From the NCBI RefSeq assembly GCF_014712225.1, contig NZ_JACXBW010000024.1, positions 1 through 52,136 of the forward strand: a stretch of 52,136 nucleotides of DNA. Reading direction: 5' to 3'. The position numbers and the translations under genes were made by a program. This DNA comes from Pseudarthrobacter sulfonivorans. GTDB lineage: Bacteria > Actinomycetota > Actinomycetes > Actinomycetales > Micrococcaceae. The notes under the pieces are model-generated. The model was not told where the DNA came from and did no database searches. It worked only from the letters and a program-made list of their open reading frames with translations. Positions 33,600 through 41,049 of the stretch are shown here, in pieces (within the stretch, counting starts at the first letter, position 1; the number at the start of each line of letters is the position of its first letter).

Positions 33600-36500
33600 G
33601 CGTCGCAACCATGCTCCCCCTCGGCGATCTCACGAACCCCGGCCAGATGCGGCTTGCCTTGGTGCAGGTGGTCAACTGGGGCACGTTCCATGGGGCGCAC
33701 ACCATGCACGTGGACCGCAACGGAACCCTGCTGACGGGCAACTCCGGTGTGGGCAAGTCCACGCTGTTTGATGCCATGCTCCGGGTGTTTGACGCCCGGC
33801 CACGCTCCAATGAAGCCGCCGCGCAGCGTGCCGGCGGGGCGGTGGAGGACAAAAGGACCACCTTCACCTACATGCGCGGCAAGGTGGGCGACAAAGCGGT
33901 GGGCGAGGGCTCGGCCAGTGCGTTCCAGCGCCCGGGTGCCACCTGGTCCGCCGTCGCACTGACGTTCGATAACGCCGCGGGCACCCGCGTCACCGTGTCG
34001 GCATTATTCGATGTGCCCAAAAACGGGACGGAGTCCAGTGTTGGACGTTTCTACCTGATCGACAACAAGCCGCTGGACCTGCCGGCCATTGAGGACATCG
34101 CGGAAAAGCGCTTCACGAAGGCCACACTGGAATCGGTCTTTCCGGACGCCCAGATCTTCGATGTGCACAAGGCCTTTGCGGAGCGATTCCGCCGGCTGCT
34201 GGGCATCAGTTCGGACCAGGCGCTGCCGCTGCTCCGCGTGATCCAGGCCGGCAAGGGCCTGGGCGGCAGCGTCAACACCTTCTTCCGCGACCAGGTCCTG
34301 GACGCCCCGGCAACCCTCTCCGCGGCGGATGCGGTGGTGGAGGAATTCAGCAACCTGATGTCCATCCGGCAGCGGCTCGAGGATGTGCGGCAGCAGCGGG
34401 ACCAACTGGCCCCCGTGCCCGGCCTGAACAAGGATTACGCGCAGTCGCTGCTGGACGCCAACCGGCTCCGTGAACTGGCGGGCGAGGAGTTTGAGGCCTA
34501 CAAGCAGCGGCTCGCAGTCACTGTGCACCAGAAAACGCTGGCCCGGTTCAAGGAACTGGCACAGGCCAAGACGAAGGAACTCGGTGCGGAACGCTCGGTC
34601 CGGGACGGGCTCGCCAAGGAACTGCGGGAGCTCGAAACCGACTACAACAACCAGGGCGGCAACGCGATCTCCGCGATCGAACAGTCGCTGGAAAACGCCA
34701 GGGTTGGGCTGAGGCTCCGCCAGCAGGTGGAGGACGCAGCCCGCAAGGCCCTGTCCGACGCCGGCCTGCAGCTTGACTGGACCGCAGAGGGCTGGGAGCA
34801 GGCCCACGAGCAGGCGGCGGCCAGGGCTGCCGAGCTCAAGGACGATTCCCAGGCCCTGCAGGAACTCCGATTCGAGGCCTTCGACGGCCACGCCACGAGA
34901 AAACGCGAGCTCGCGGCTGCCCAGCAGGAACTCGTGTCGCTGAAGACGCGCAAGTCCCTGCTGCCGCCGTCGAGCATTGAAAACCGGGCGGCGATCGCCG
35001 CGGCCACCGGCGTCCCAGAGGACCGGATGCCGTTCGGTGGCGAGCTGATGGACCTCGCCGACGGTGAGGAGCGGTGGCGGCCGGCCGCTGAGCGCGCACT
35101 CCGGAACCTGGCCACCACGCTGCTGGTACCGGGTGAACACTTCGCTGCGGTGACCCGGTACCTGAACGACAACAAGGTGCGCGGCGCCCTGCGCGCCGTG
35201 GATGTCTCCAAGCCGCTCGCGGGCGGCGCCCTCGCCGTGGAGGACGTGCGCGACGGCGACCTGCTCACCAAGCTGGACATCCTCGCCAGCGGCGCGGTGG
35301 CCGACGCCGGGGAATGGATCCGCGAGCGGATCGCCCTCGATTTCGCGTACCCGTGCGTGGAGGATCCCGACGAGCTGGCGAAGCTGGAGAAGGGCCTGAG
35401 CCTGGGCGGTGTGGTCAAACGCAACCGCCACACGGTGGAAAAGGACGACCGCTTCACCGGCCGCCAGGACTACGTGCTCGGGTTCGATAACGCCGCCAAG
35501 CTGGAACTCGTGGCTGCCCAGGTGGAGGACCTGCAGCAGGACCTGGCCAAAGCGGCCGAGCTCGCCCAGAGCCGGGAAGAGTCCCACCAGGGCATGAGCC
35601 GCCAGCTCGACGCGCTCCGCCGCATCGCCGAGGACCACCGCCCCTGGGAGCAGGTGTCCGCTGCCGTGGCCGCCGAGGAACTCACCAGGATTGAGCAGCG
35701 GCTCAAGGACGCCCTTGCGGCGCAGGCGGACCTGGAACCGCTGCGTGCCAACATCGAAACGGCGCGGCAGAAACACCAGGCCAGCACCGAGGCCGCGGCC
35801 GTCCTGCAAAGTGAATACAAGGCACTCGACCGCCAGCTGAGCGCCGCCGATTCGCTGCTGGAAGCCGCGCGTGCCCGCCTCGCCCAGGCGCCGCCGTCGG
35901 ACGCTACCGTCACGGCGCTGGAACCATACTTCGCCGACTTCGGAGACGTCGGCGAGATGCATGAGCTGGACAACCTGGCCAACCGCGTGCGCACGGCACT
36001 GCTCGGCGAGCTGCACACCGCCGAGACGCGCGGGCAGGCCACGTCCGAGCGGCTCACCCGGATCTTCGAGGGCTTCGTGCGCGAGTGGGGGTCGGCAATC
36101 TCCGCGGACCACGGCACCGCCATCGGCGCGGCAGGGGAATTCGAAGCCCGCTACCACGCCATCGTCAGCGACGGCCTGCCCGCGCAGGAGAGCGAATTCC
36201 GGCAGTTCTTCAACCAGCGCACGCACGAATCCTTCAGCACCCTGCTGCACCTGCTGGACGAGGAACGGCGCTCCATCACCAGCCGCATCCTGCCACTTAA
36301 CGGCATCCTGTCCGAGGTCAACTTCCACGAGGGCAGCTTCCTGGAACTGGACATCAAGCAGACGCTCCCGGCCACGGCGAAGCAGTTCAAGGACGCCATC
36401 CAGAACGCGCTGAAGGCCCGGCACACGCGCCCGGCGCGCGCCGCTTCGGACGCCGGCGCGGGCGACGACGCCGAGCTCACCGCGCGCTATAAAACCCTGG

Positions 36501-37027
36501 AAACCCTGGTGAAGCGGCTCGGATCCCCCACGCCCGAGGACCGGCGCTGGCGCGCCGAAGTGCTGGACGTCCGCGGCCACCTGTTCATCCAGTGCAAGGA
36601 ACACCGGAAAACCGGCACGCGCACCGACGTCTATATGCACGCCGATACCGGCTCCATGTCCGGCGGCGAGCGGCAGCGCTTCACCGCCTTCATCATGGCC
36701 GCGGCGCTGAGTTACCAGCTGGGCATCGCCGAGCAGGGGTTCACCACGTACGGCACGGTGATGATGGATGAGGCGTTTGTGCTGGCGTCCGAGGAGTTCG
36801 CGGGCGCCGGCATCAAGGCGCTGCACGAGTTCGGCTTCCAGCTGCTGCTGGCTGCACCGGAAAACGTGATCGACCTGTCCCGGCACCTGGGCTCCGTCAC
36901 GGAAATCCTCCGCGACAAGCGCACCAACCGCTCCGGCGTGCTCACTGCCCCGGTGGTCCGGCGCCGCCCCGGCTCCGAGGGCGAATGGCGGTCCGAGGCC
37001 AACCCGGTGGACATCGTCCTCCGCTGA
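33596..37027 (+). CDS. jetC: JetC-like SMC ATPase (MksB/SbcC-like)
   Basis: A 1143-residue SMC protein, near the usual JetC length. The N-terminal ATPase half has Walker A GNSGVGKST (48-56). The central 300-750 is helical and Gln/Glu/Ala-rich (coiled coil), with a hinge-like globular region near 450-610. The C-terminal half has the ABC signature MSGGERQRF near 1021-1029 and Walker B TVMMDEAF near 1054-1061, followed by APENVIDLSRH. All ATPase motifs are intact and there is no frameshift. It would extrude or clamp DNA loops. The gene after it should be the topoisomerase-VI-like nuclease jetD, which is absent. Confidence 0.9.
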   Translation: MSVATMLPLGDLTNPGQMRLALVQVVNWGTFHGAHTMHVDRNGTLLTGNSGVGKSTLFDAMLRVFDARPRSNEAAAQRAGGAVEDKRTTFTYMRGKVGDKAVGEGSASAFQRPGATWSAVALTFDNAAGTRVTVSALFDVPKNGTESSVGRFYLIDNKPLDLPAIEDIAEKRFTKATLESVFPDAQIFDVHKAFAERFRRLLGISSDQALPLLRVIQAGKGLGGSVNTFFRDQVLDAPATLSAADAVVEEFSNLMSIRQRLEDVRQQRDQLAPVPGLNKDYAQSLLDANRLRELAGEEFEAYKQRLAVTVHQKTLARFKELAQAKTKELGAERSVRDGLAKELRELETDYNNQGGNAISAIEQSLENARVGLRLRQQVEDAARKALSDAGLQLDWTAEGWEQAHEQAAARAAELKDDSQALQELRFEAFDGHATRKRELAAAQQELVSLKTRKSLLPPSSIENRAAIAAATGVPEDRMPFGGELMDLADGEERWRPAAERALRNLATTLLVPGEHFAAVTRYLNDNKVRGALRAVDVSKPLAGGALAVEDVRDGDLLTKLDILASGAVADAGEWIRERIALDFAYPCVEDPDELAKLEKGLSLGGVVKRNRHTVEKDDRFTGRQDYVLGFDNAAKLELVAAQVEDLQQDLAKAAELAQSREESHQGMSRQLDALRRIAEDHRPWEQVSAAVAAEELTRIEQRLKDALAAQADLEPLRANIETARQKHQASTEAAAVLQSEYKALDRQLSAADSLLEAARARLAQAPPSDATVTALEPYFADFGDVGEMHELDNLANRVRTALLGELHTAETRGQATSERLTRIFEGFVREWGSAISADHGTAIGAAGEFEARYHAIVSDGLPAQESEFRQFFNQRTHESFSTLLHLLDEERRSITSRILPLNGILSEVNFHEGSFLELDIKQTLPATAKQFKDAIQNALKARHTRPARAASDAGAGDDAELTARYKTLETLVKRLGSPTPEDRRWRAEVLDVRGHLFIQCKEHRKTGTRTDVYMHADTGSMSGGERQRFTAFIMAAALSYQLGIAEQGFTTYGTVMMDEAFVLASEEFAGAGIKALHEFGFQLLLAAPENVIDLSRHLGSVTEILRDKRTNRSGVLTAPVVRRRPGSEGEWRSEANPVDIVLR

Positions 37028-37043
37028 CCCAACCCCGCCTCCA

Positions 37044-37180
37044 AGACGCTCTCTCACTTAATGCGGGTTTTTCACTGGCCCTCTCTCACTTTCTTGAAGA
37101 TAGTGAGAGAGGGTGCGCCGAAATGCCGCGTTAGGTGATAGAGCGTTGGGGAATTTCCGACGTTAAGTGATAGAGCGTCT
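37044..37180. repeat. Mirror-symmetric repeat array with a 32-nt period
   Basis: Forward half-units carry CTCTCTCACT at 37049 and 37081; inverted half-units carry TGAKAGAG at 37104, 37136 and 37168. Each set is spaced by exactly 32 nt. The outermost arms, 37044-37061 and 37163-37180, pair at 17 of 18 positions. The inner 37079-37090 and 37102-37113 form a perfect 12-bp stem. The array fills the 152-nt gap between the jetC and tetR stops and could terminate both. A two-unit relative lies at 45131-45191. Confidence 0.7.
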
Positions 37181-37728
37181 TAGGGGGTGGGGGCCGTGCC
37201 GGCGTCGATCTGGGCCTGGATGATGGCGCCGAAGTGGGCGACGAGGTCGTCGAATTCCCAGTGGTCAAACAGGCCCAGCGTGCGGAACGTCTCGCCGAAC
37301 CCGGTCATCAGGGCGAGCACCGTGGCGGCCGCGCGGCGGTCCGGTGACGTGTCCCCCATGACGCGGGCGACGGCCGCGAGGTAGCGTTCGCGGATCTCGG
37401 CGCGGGCAGCTTCGGGATCCGGGGCGTCCCTGACGGCGAACGGGATCATGGCCCACGGCTCCTGCATGCCGCGTTCCCGTCGCATCAGGACGCGGAACAC
37501 CAGCGCCCTGCCGAGTTCCGACGCCGGGACGTCCAGGTCGGTGAGCAGCGATTCGTCCGGTTGCGCCGCGGCAAAGAGTTTTTCCTTGGAGAGGAACAGC
37601 TTCATGACAAGGGCAGCCGAAATGCCGGCATCCGCCGCGATGTCCCGGACCGTCACGCCGCGGTAGCCGCGTTCGCCGAAAAGGCGCCTGGCAGACTGCA
37701 GGATGGCGTCGTGGCTGGGGCTGCTCAT
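37180..37728 (-). CDS. TetR-family repressor
   Basis: A 182-residue regulator. An N-terminal helix-turn-helix is at about 8-52 (ERGYRGVTVRDIAADAGISAALVMKLF; the HTH is TVRDIAADAGISAALV), followed by a helical ligand-binding domain. Its ATG overlaps the stop of the upstream MFS gene by 4 nt (ATGA), so exporter and repressor are one operon. Two palindromes of the form GTGAAC-N4-GTTYAC in front of the MFS gene are its probable operators. The stop codon touches the repeat array. Confidence 0.88.
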   Translation of the reverse strand: MSSPSHDAILQSARRLFGERGYRGVTVRDIAADAGISAALVMKLFLSKEKLFAAAQPDESLLTDLDVPASELGRALVFRVLMRRERGMQEPWAMIPFAVRDAPDPEAARAEIRERYLAAVARVMGDTSPDRRAAATVLALMTGFGETFRTLGLFDHWEFDDLVAHFGAIIQAQIDAGTAPTP

Positions 37729-39695
37729 ACCCGCGCGGGCTTCCCCGAGTTTTCCTCCACAGCGGGTGCGGTGAGGTCCAGGGTGACGGAACGGCTGTCC
37801 ACAGCCAGCTTGCCGGCCAGCGCCTGGTGGGTCACCGGATGCAGCATGGTGACAACGTAGCGGCCGGCAGGAGGCAACGGAAAGGCGTATGTGCCGTCGT
37901 CGCTGGTGTGGGTGGTTGCCACATGCTCGCCGGTGCCCTGCAGCAGCGACACCATGGCGCCGGGGACGGTGCGGCCGCCAACACTGACAGCGCCGCTGAG
38001 CTCCAGGCGCTTCCCCAGGAGGAAGTTCTGCTGCAGCGTGCGGCCGTCAAAGTCGAAGACCTGGGCCAGCGGTGCCCAGCCGCCCGCATTGGCCACCACC
38101 AGGTACTTCCCGGCCCCCGGCAGTGCCACGGAATAGTTGCCTTCCGCATCCACGCGGCTCCAGTCCACCGGCTCGCCGCCGGTCTGCAGAACGGTGACGA
38201 CGGCGGGCGTCAAGGGGCGGTGGTCTGCTGCCAGGACGCGCCCCTGGACCACGAGTTCGCTGACGGCGCCGCCGGATGCCGCCGGGCGGGGTGCCGCCAA
38301 CCGCGGGATGAACACCGCGGCAAGGATGGATCCCGCCGAGGCCAGGGCCGCCATCCAGAAAACGTCCTTGAACGCATCGAAGGAAGGAAGGTGGGCGGCG
38401 CCCACCGTGAGGGTCACCGAGGTGAGGACGGCGGCGACGGCGGCGCTCGACGTGGACGTTCCGATGGACCTGACCAGGCTGTTCAGTCCGTTGGCCGACG
38501 CGGTCTCGGTGATGGGCACGACGCCCATGATCAGGGTGGGCATCGCGGCGTAGGCGATGGCCGTTCCGATGCTGACCACTGTGGAACCGATAATGACCGA
38601 CGCGATGGAGTCGTAGAAGAAGACGCGGCCCACGTAGCCGGCAATCATGACGGCAGCGCCGGCAATCAGTGCGGTCTTGCCACCAAAAACACGGATCAGG
38701 CGTCCGGAAACGGGTGCGAAGATCACCATGGCGAGTCCGGACGGGACCATGCACAGCCCGGCCGTGATGACGCTTAACTCGAAGCCGTAGCCTGTGACAG
38801 CGGGCAGTTGGAGTTGCTGGGTGGTGAGCAGCATGTTCGCGAACATGGCGAACCCGATCAGGAGCGAGGCGAGGTTGGTCATCAGCACGGGGCGGCGGGC
38901 GGAGGTCCGCAGGTCGACCATTGGCTGGCTGACCTTGAGTTCGTAGGGCACCCACATGGCCAGGAGCACCGCGGCAGTCAGGAACAGCAGCAGGACCGGC
39001 TCGGAGCCCCAGCCCCAGGAGCCGCCCTTGGAGATTGCCAGCAGGAGGGCCGCCAGCGCGGCTGACAGCACCACTGCCCCTGCGTAGTCGAAGCGCCCGG
39101 GGGTCCGGACCTTGGATTCCGGAACCACCAGCAGCACTGCCAAAAGCAGCAGCGTCCCGGCGGCAGCGGATACCCAGAAAATTGACGCCCAGCCCAGATG
39201 TTCGTAGAGCACGCCGGCGAGCGGCAGCCCCATGGCACTGCCGATGCCGAGGGTGGCGCTCATCAGTGCCACCGCCGATCCCATCTTTTCCTTCGGCAGT
39301 TCGTCGCGCATGATGCTGATGCCCACGGGGATCAGAGCCGAGGAGAAACCTTGGAGTGCCCGTCCGACGATGAGCCACAGGAATGATCCGCCAACTGCCG
39401 CAATGACCGAGCCGGCCACCATGATGGCCAGGCAGACCAGCATCATCCTTCGCTTGCCGTACATGTCCGCGCTGCGGGAAACAATGGGCGTCGCCACCGC
39501 GCTGGAAAGCAACGTGGCGGTCACCAGCCAGGAGGCGTCGTCGGCAGTTACGTCCAGGATGCGCGGGAAGTCCGGAAGCAGCGGCACCACCAGCGTCTGC
39601 ATCAGCGACACCACCGTGCCGCTGAGCGCCAGGACTGCGGTGATGAGCGACGGCGCTGGGTTGCGTTGGGGACGGGCGGCGGTGGTACGGGGCAT
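37725..39695 (-). CDS. MFS drug exporter (DHA2-like) with C-terminal carboxypeptidase-regulatory-like domains
   Basis: A 656-residue protein. Residues 1-490 are an MFS exporter of the 14-helix DHA2 type (LDVTADDASWLVTATLL at the first loop, RSADMYGKRRMML motif A, GRALQGFSSALIPVG). Residues about 500-650 are two tandem beta-sandwich repeats of the CarboxypepD_reg type: QGRVLAADHRPLTPAVVTVL...DAEGNYSVALPGAGKY and SGAVSVGGRTVPGAMVSLL...SDDGTYAFPLPPAGRY. With an even number of helices this domain would be cytoplasmic, which is odd for such a fold. The ATG at 39695 has only a weak Shine-Dalgarno; a GTG at 39800 is an alternative. Confidence 0.82.
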   Translation of the reverse strand: MPRTTAARPQRNPAPSLITAVLALSGTVVSLMQTLVVPLLPDFPRILDVTADDASWLVTATLLSSAVATPIVSRSADMYGKRRMMLVCLAIMVAGSVIAAVGGSFLWLIVGRALQGFSSALIPVGISIMRDELPKEKMGSAVALMSATLGIGSAMGLPLAGVLYEHLGWASIFWVSAAAGTLLLLAVLLVVPESKVRTPGRFDYAGAVVLSAALAALLLAISKGGSWGWGSEPVLLLFLTAAVLLAMWVPYELKVSQPMVDLRTSARRPVLMTNLASLLIGFAMFANMLLTTQQLQLPAVTGYGFELSVITAGLCMVPSGLAMVIFAPVSGRLIRVFGGKTALIAGAAVMIAGYVGRVFFYDSIASVIIGSTVVSIGTAIAYAAMPTLIMGVVPITETASANGLNSLVRSIGTSTSSAAVAAVLTSVTLTVGAAHLPSFDAFKDVFWMAALASAGSILAAVFIPRLAAPRPAASGGAVSELVVQGRVLAADHRPLTPAVVTVLQTGGEPVDWSRVDAEGNYSVALPGAGKYLVVANAGGWAPLAQVFDFDGRTLQQNFLLGKRLELSGAVSVGGRTVPGAMVSLLQGTGEHVATTHTSDDGTYAFPLPPAGRYVVTMLHPVTHQALAGKLAVDSRSVTLDLTAPAVEENSGKPARV

Positions 39696-39765
39696 CTGCT
39701 GCTTTCGATGGGAGCGGGGCGTGGGAACCGGCGGCAGGAACGCGGTCGGCAGTACGCGCGGCGCG

Positions 39766-39807
39766 GTGAACGGGCGTTTACCCTCCTTCCAGTGAACCAC
39801 CGTTCAC
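39766..39807. promoter_or_regulatory. Tandem TetR-type operators before the MFS-TetR operon
   Basis: GTGAAC-GGGC-GTTTAC (39766-39781, one mismatch) and GTGAAC-CACC-GTTCAC (39792-39807, perfect) lie 26 bp apart, 71-112 nt upstream of the MFS start. The size and 6-4-6 symmetry suit a TetR dimer. Confidence 0.55.
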
Positions 39808-39852
39808 CCCCGCGCCGCAATCTCTGGAGTCCGTCTTCTGCGTCACATATCC

Positions 39853-39880
39853 AATTACGCAAGGCAAAGCTTGCGTAATT
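39853..39880. promoter_or_regulatory. 28-bp perfect palindrome upstream of the iron box
   Basis: AATTACGCAAG (39853-39863), 6-nt loop GCAAAG, and the complement CTTGCGTAATT (39870-39880) form an 11-bp perfect inverted repeat. It may be an operator for a second regulator or a short terminator; no T-tract follows on either side. Confidence 0.5.
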
Positions 39881-39886
39881 TGCATG

Positions 39887-39906
39887 AGGGTAGGCTAGCC
39901 TTACTT
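39887..39906 (+). promoter_or_regulatory. DtxR/IdeR iron box of the siderophore operon
   Basis: AGGGTAGGCTAGCCTTACTT is a close match to the TWAGGTTAGSCTWACCTWA iron box, centred on the palindrome GGCTAGCC. It lies 30 nt upstream of the binding-protein start. A further inverted repeat CTTAGGT (39904-39910)/ACCTAAG (39922-39928) overlaps the Shine-Dalgarno. Repression by iron-loaded DtxR/IdeR is expected. Confidence 0.8.
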
Positions 39907-39935
39907 AGGTTTCCTTCACTGACCTAAGGAGTTTC

Positions 39936-41039
39936 GTGACTTCCCCCCTCTTCCGTGGCCCCGGCGCCACCCGCCGGACCCTGTTCAAAACAGCCGGCAA
40001 GGCTTCTGCTGTGCTGGCTGCAGCGGCACTCACCCTGTCGGCCTGCTCCACGGGTCCGGCGGCGAATACGCCGAATGCCGGCACCGCCAGCTCAACCACC
40101 TCGCAGTTCCCTGTCACCATCAAGCACGTCTTCGGCGAGACCACCATCAAGGAACAGCCCACCCGGGTGGCCACCGTTTCCTGGGTCAATGACGACGTCG
40201 CCATTGCCCTCGGCGTTGTGCCCGTGGGCGTGCCCAAGAACGAGTGGGGCGGCAACGAACAGGGCTCCACGCCATGGAAGGACGCCGCCCTCGAAGAACT
40301 TGGCGCCGGGTTCGGCACGGACAAGGCGCCGGTCCAGTACTCGGAGGCCGACGGCATCAACTTCACCGAAATCGCCAAGCTCACCCCGGACGTCATCCTG
40401 GCCGCGTACTCCGGGCTGAGCGAAGAGGACTACCGGAAGCTCAGCGAGATCGCCCCCGTTGTCGCCCACCCCGAGGTCGCCTACGGAACGTCCTGGCAGG
40501 ACTCCACCGCCATCATCGGCAAGGCCCTGGGCAAGGACGCAGAAGCCACCAAACGGATCGCGTCCACCGAGGCAACGGTCAAGAACGAGGCCGCCAAGTA
40601 CCCGCAGATCGCCGGCAAGACATTCATCTACGGCTATGCGAATCCCGCAGATCCAACGGCCACGGGCTTTTACACGGCCAACGACAACCGTCCGAGGTTC
40701 CTGTCTGCCATCGGCATGAAGCTCGCCCCGGTCGCCGAGAAGGCCTCCGCGGGCTCCAAGGAATTCTTCCTGCCCTGGTCCGCCGAAAAGGCCAACGAAC
40801 TGGAGTCCGATATCTTCCTGAGCTCGGTCGAGGACGCCGCCACCGGCGAGGCCGTCAAGAGCGACCCGCTGCTGGGCCAGATCCCGGCGGTCAGGAACGG
40901 CGCGTTCGTTGCCGATGCGAACAAGAGCCTGGTGCTGGCCATCTCCGCGTCCTCGCCGCTGAGCCTGCCCTGGGCGCTGGACACGTTCCTGCCGCAGCTC
41001 GCCACCGCCGCGGACGCAGCCACCGGCGCAGTGAAGTAA
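39936..41039 (+). CDS. Iron-siderophore ABC transporter substrate-binding lipoprotein
   Basis: A 367-residue lipoprotein. A Tat-like RRTLFK (13-18) precedes a hydrophobic stretch and the lipobox LSAC (Cys37), so lipidation in the outer leaflet is expected. The mature part is a periplasmic-binding-protein class III fold of the FecB/FhuD type (TRVATVSWVNDDVAIALG, TPDVILAAYSGLSEEDY). It binds ferric siderophores and hands them to the two permeases. The GTG at 39936 has AAGGAG 6 nt upstream. It is the first gene of the five-gene uptake operon under the iron box. Confidence 0.92.
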   Translation: MTSPLFRGPGATRRTLFKTAGKASAVLAAAALTLSACSTGPAANTPNAGTASSTTSQFPVTIKHVFGETTIKEQPTRVATVSWVNDDVAIALGVVPVGVPKNEWGGNEQGSTPWKDAALEELGAGFGTDKAPVQYSEADGINFTEIAKLTPDVILAAYSGLSEEDYRKLSEIAPVVAHPEVAYGTSWQDSTAIIGKALGKDAEATKRIASTEATVKNEAAKYPQIAGKTFIYGYANPADPTATGFYTANDNRPRFLSAIGMKLAPVAEKASAGSKEFFLPWSAEKANELESDIFLSSVEDAATGEAVKSDPLLGQIPAVRNGAFVADANKSLVLAISASSPLSLPWALDTFLPQLATAADAATGAVK

Positions 41040-41049
41040 GCACCCCTTC

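Noticed and set aside
34004..37057. 1017-residue open frame opposite jetC
   Set aside because: A shadow of the SMC gene created by high GC content and codon bias; no ribosome-binding site or domain.
37044..37180. CRISPR array
   Set aside because: The period is only 32 nt in total, the units are inverted about a centre, and no constant repeat with separate unique spacers or cas gene is present.
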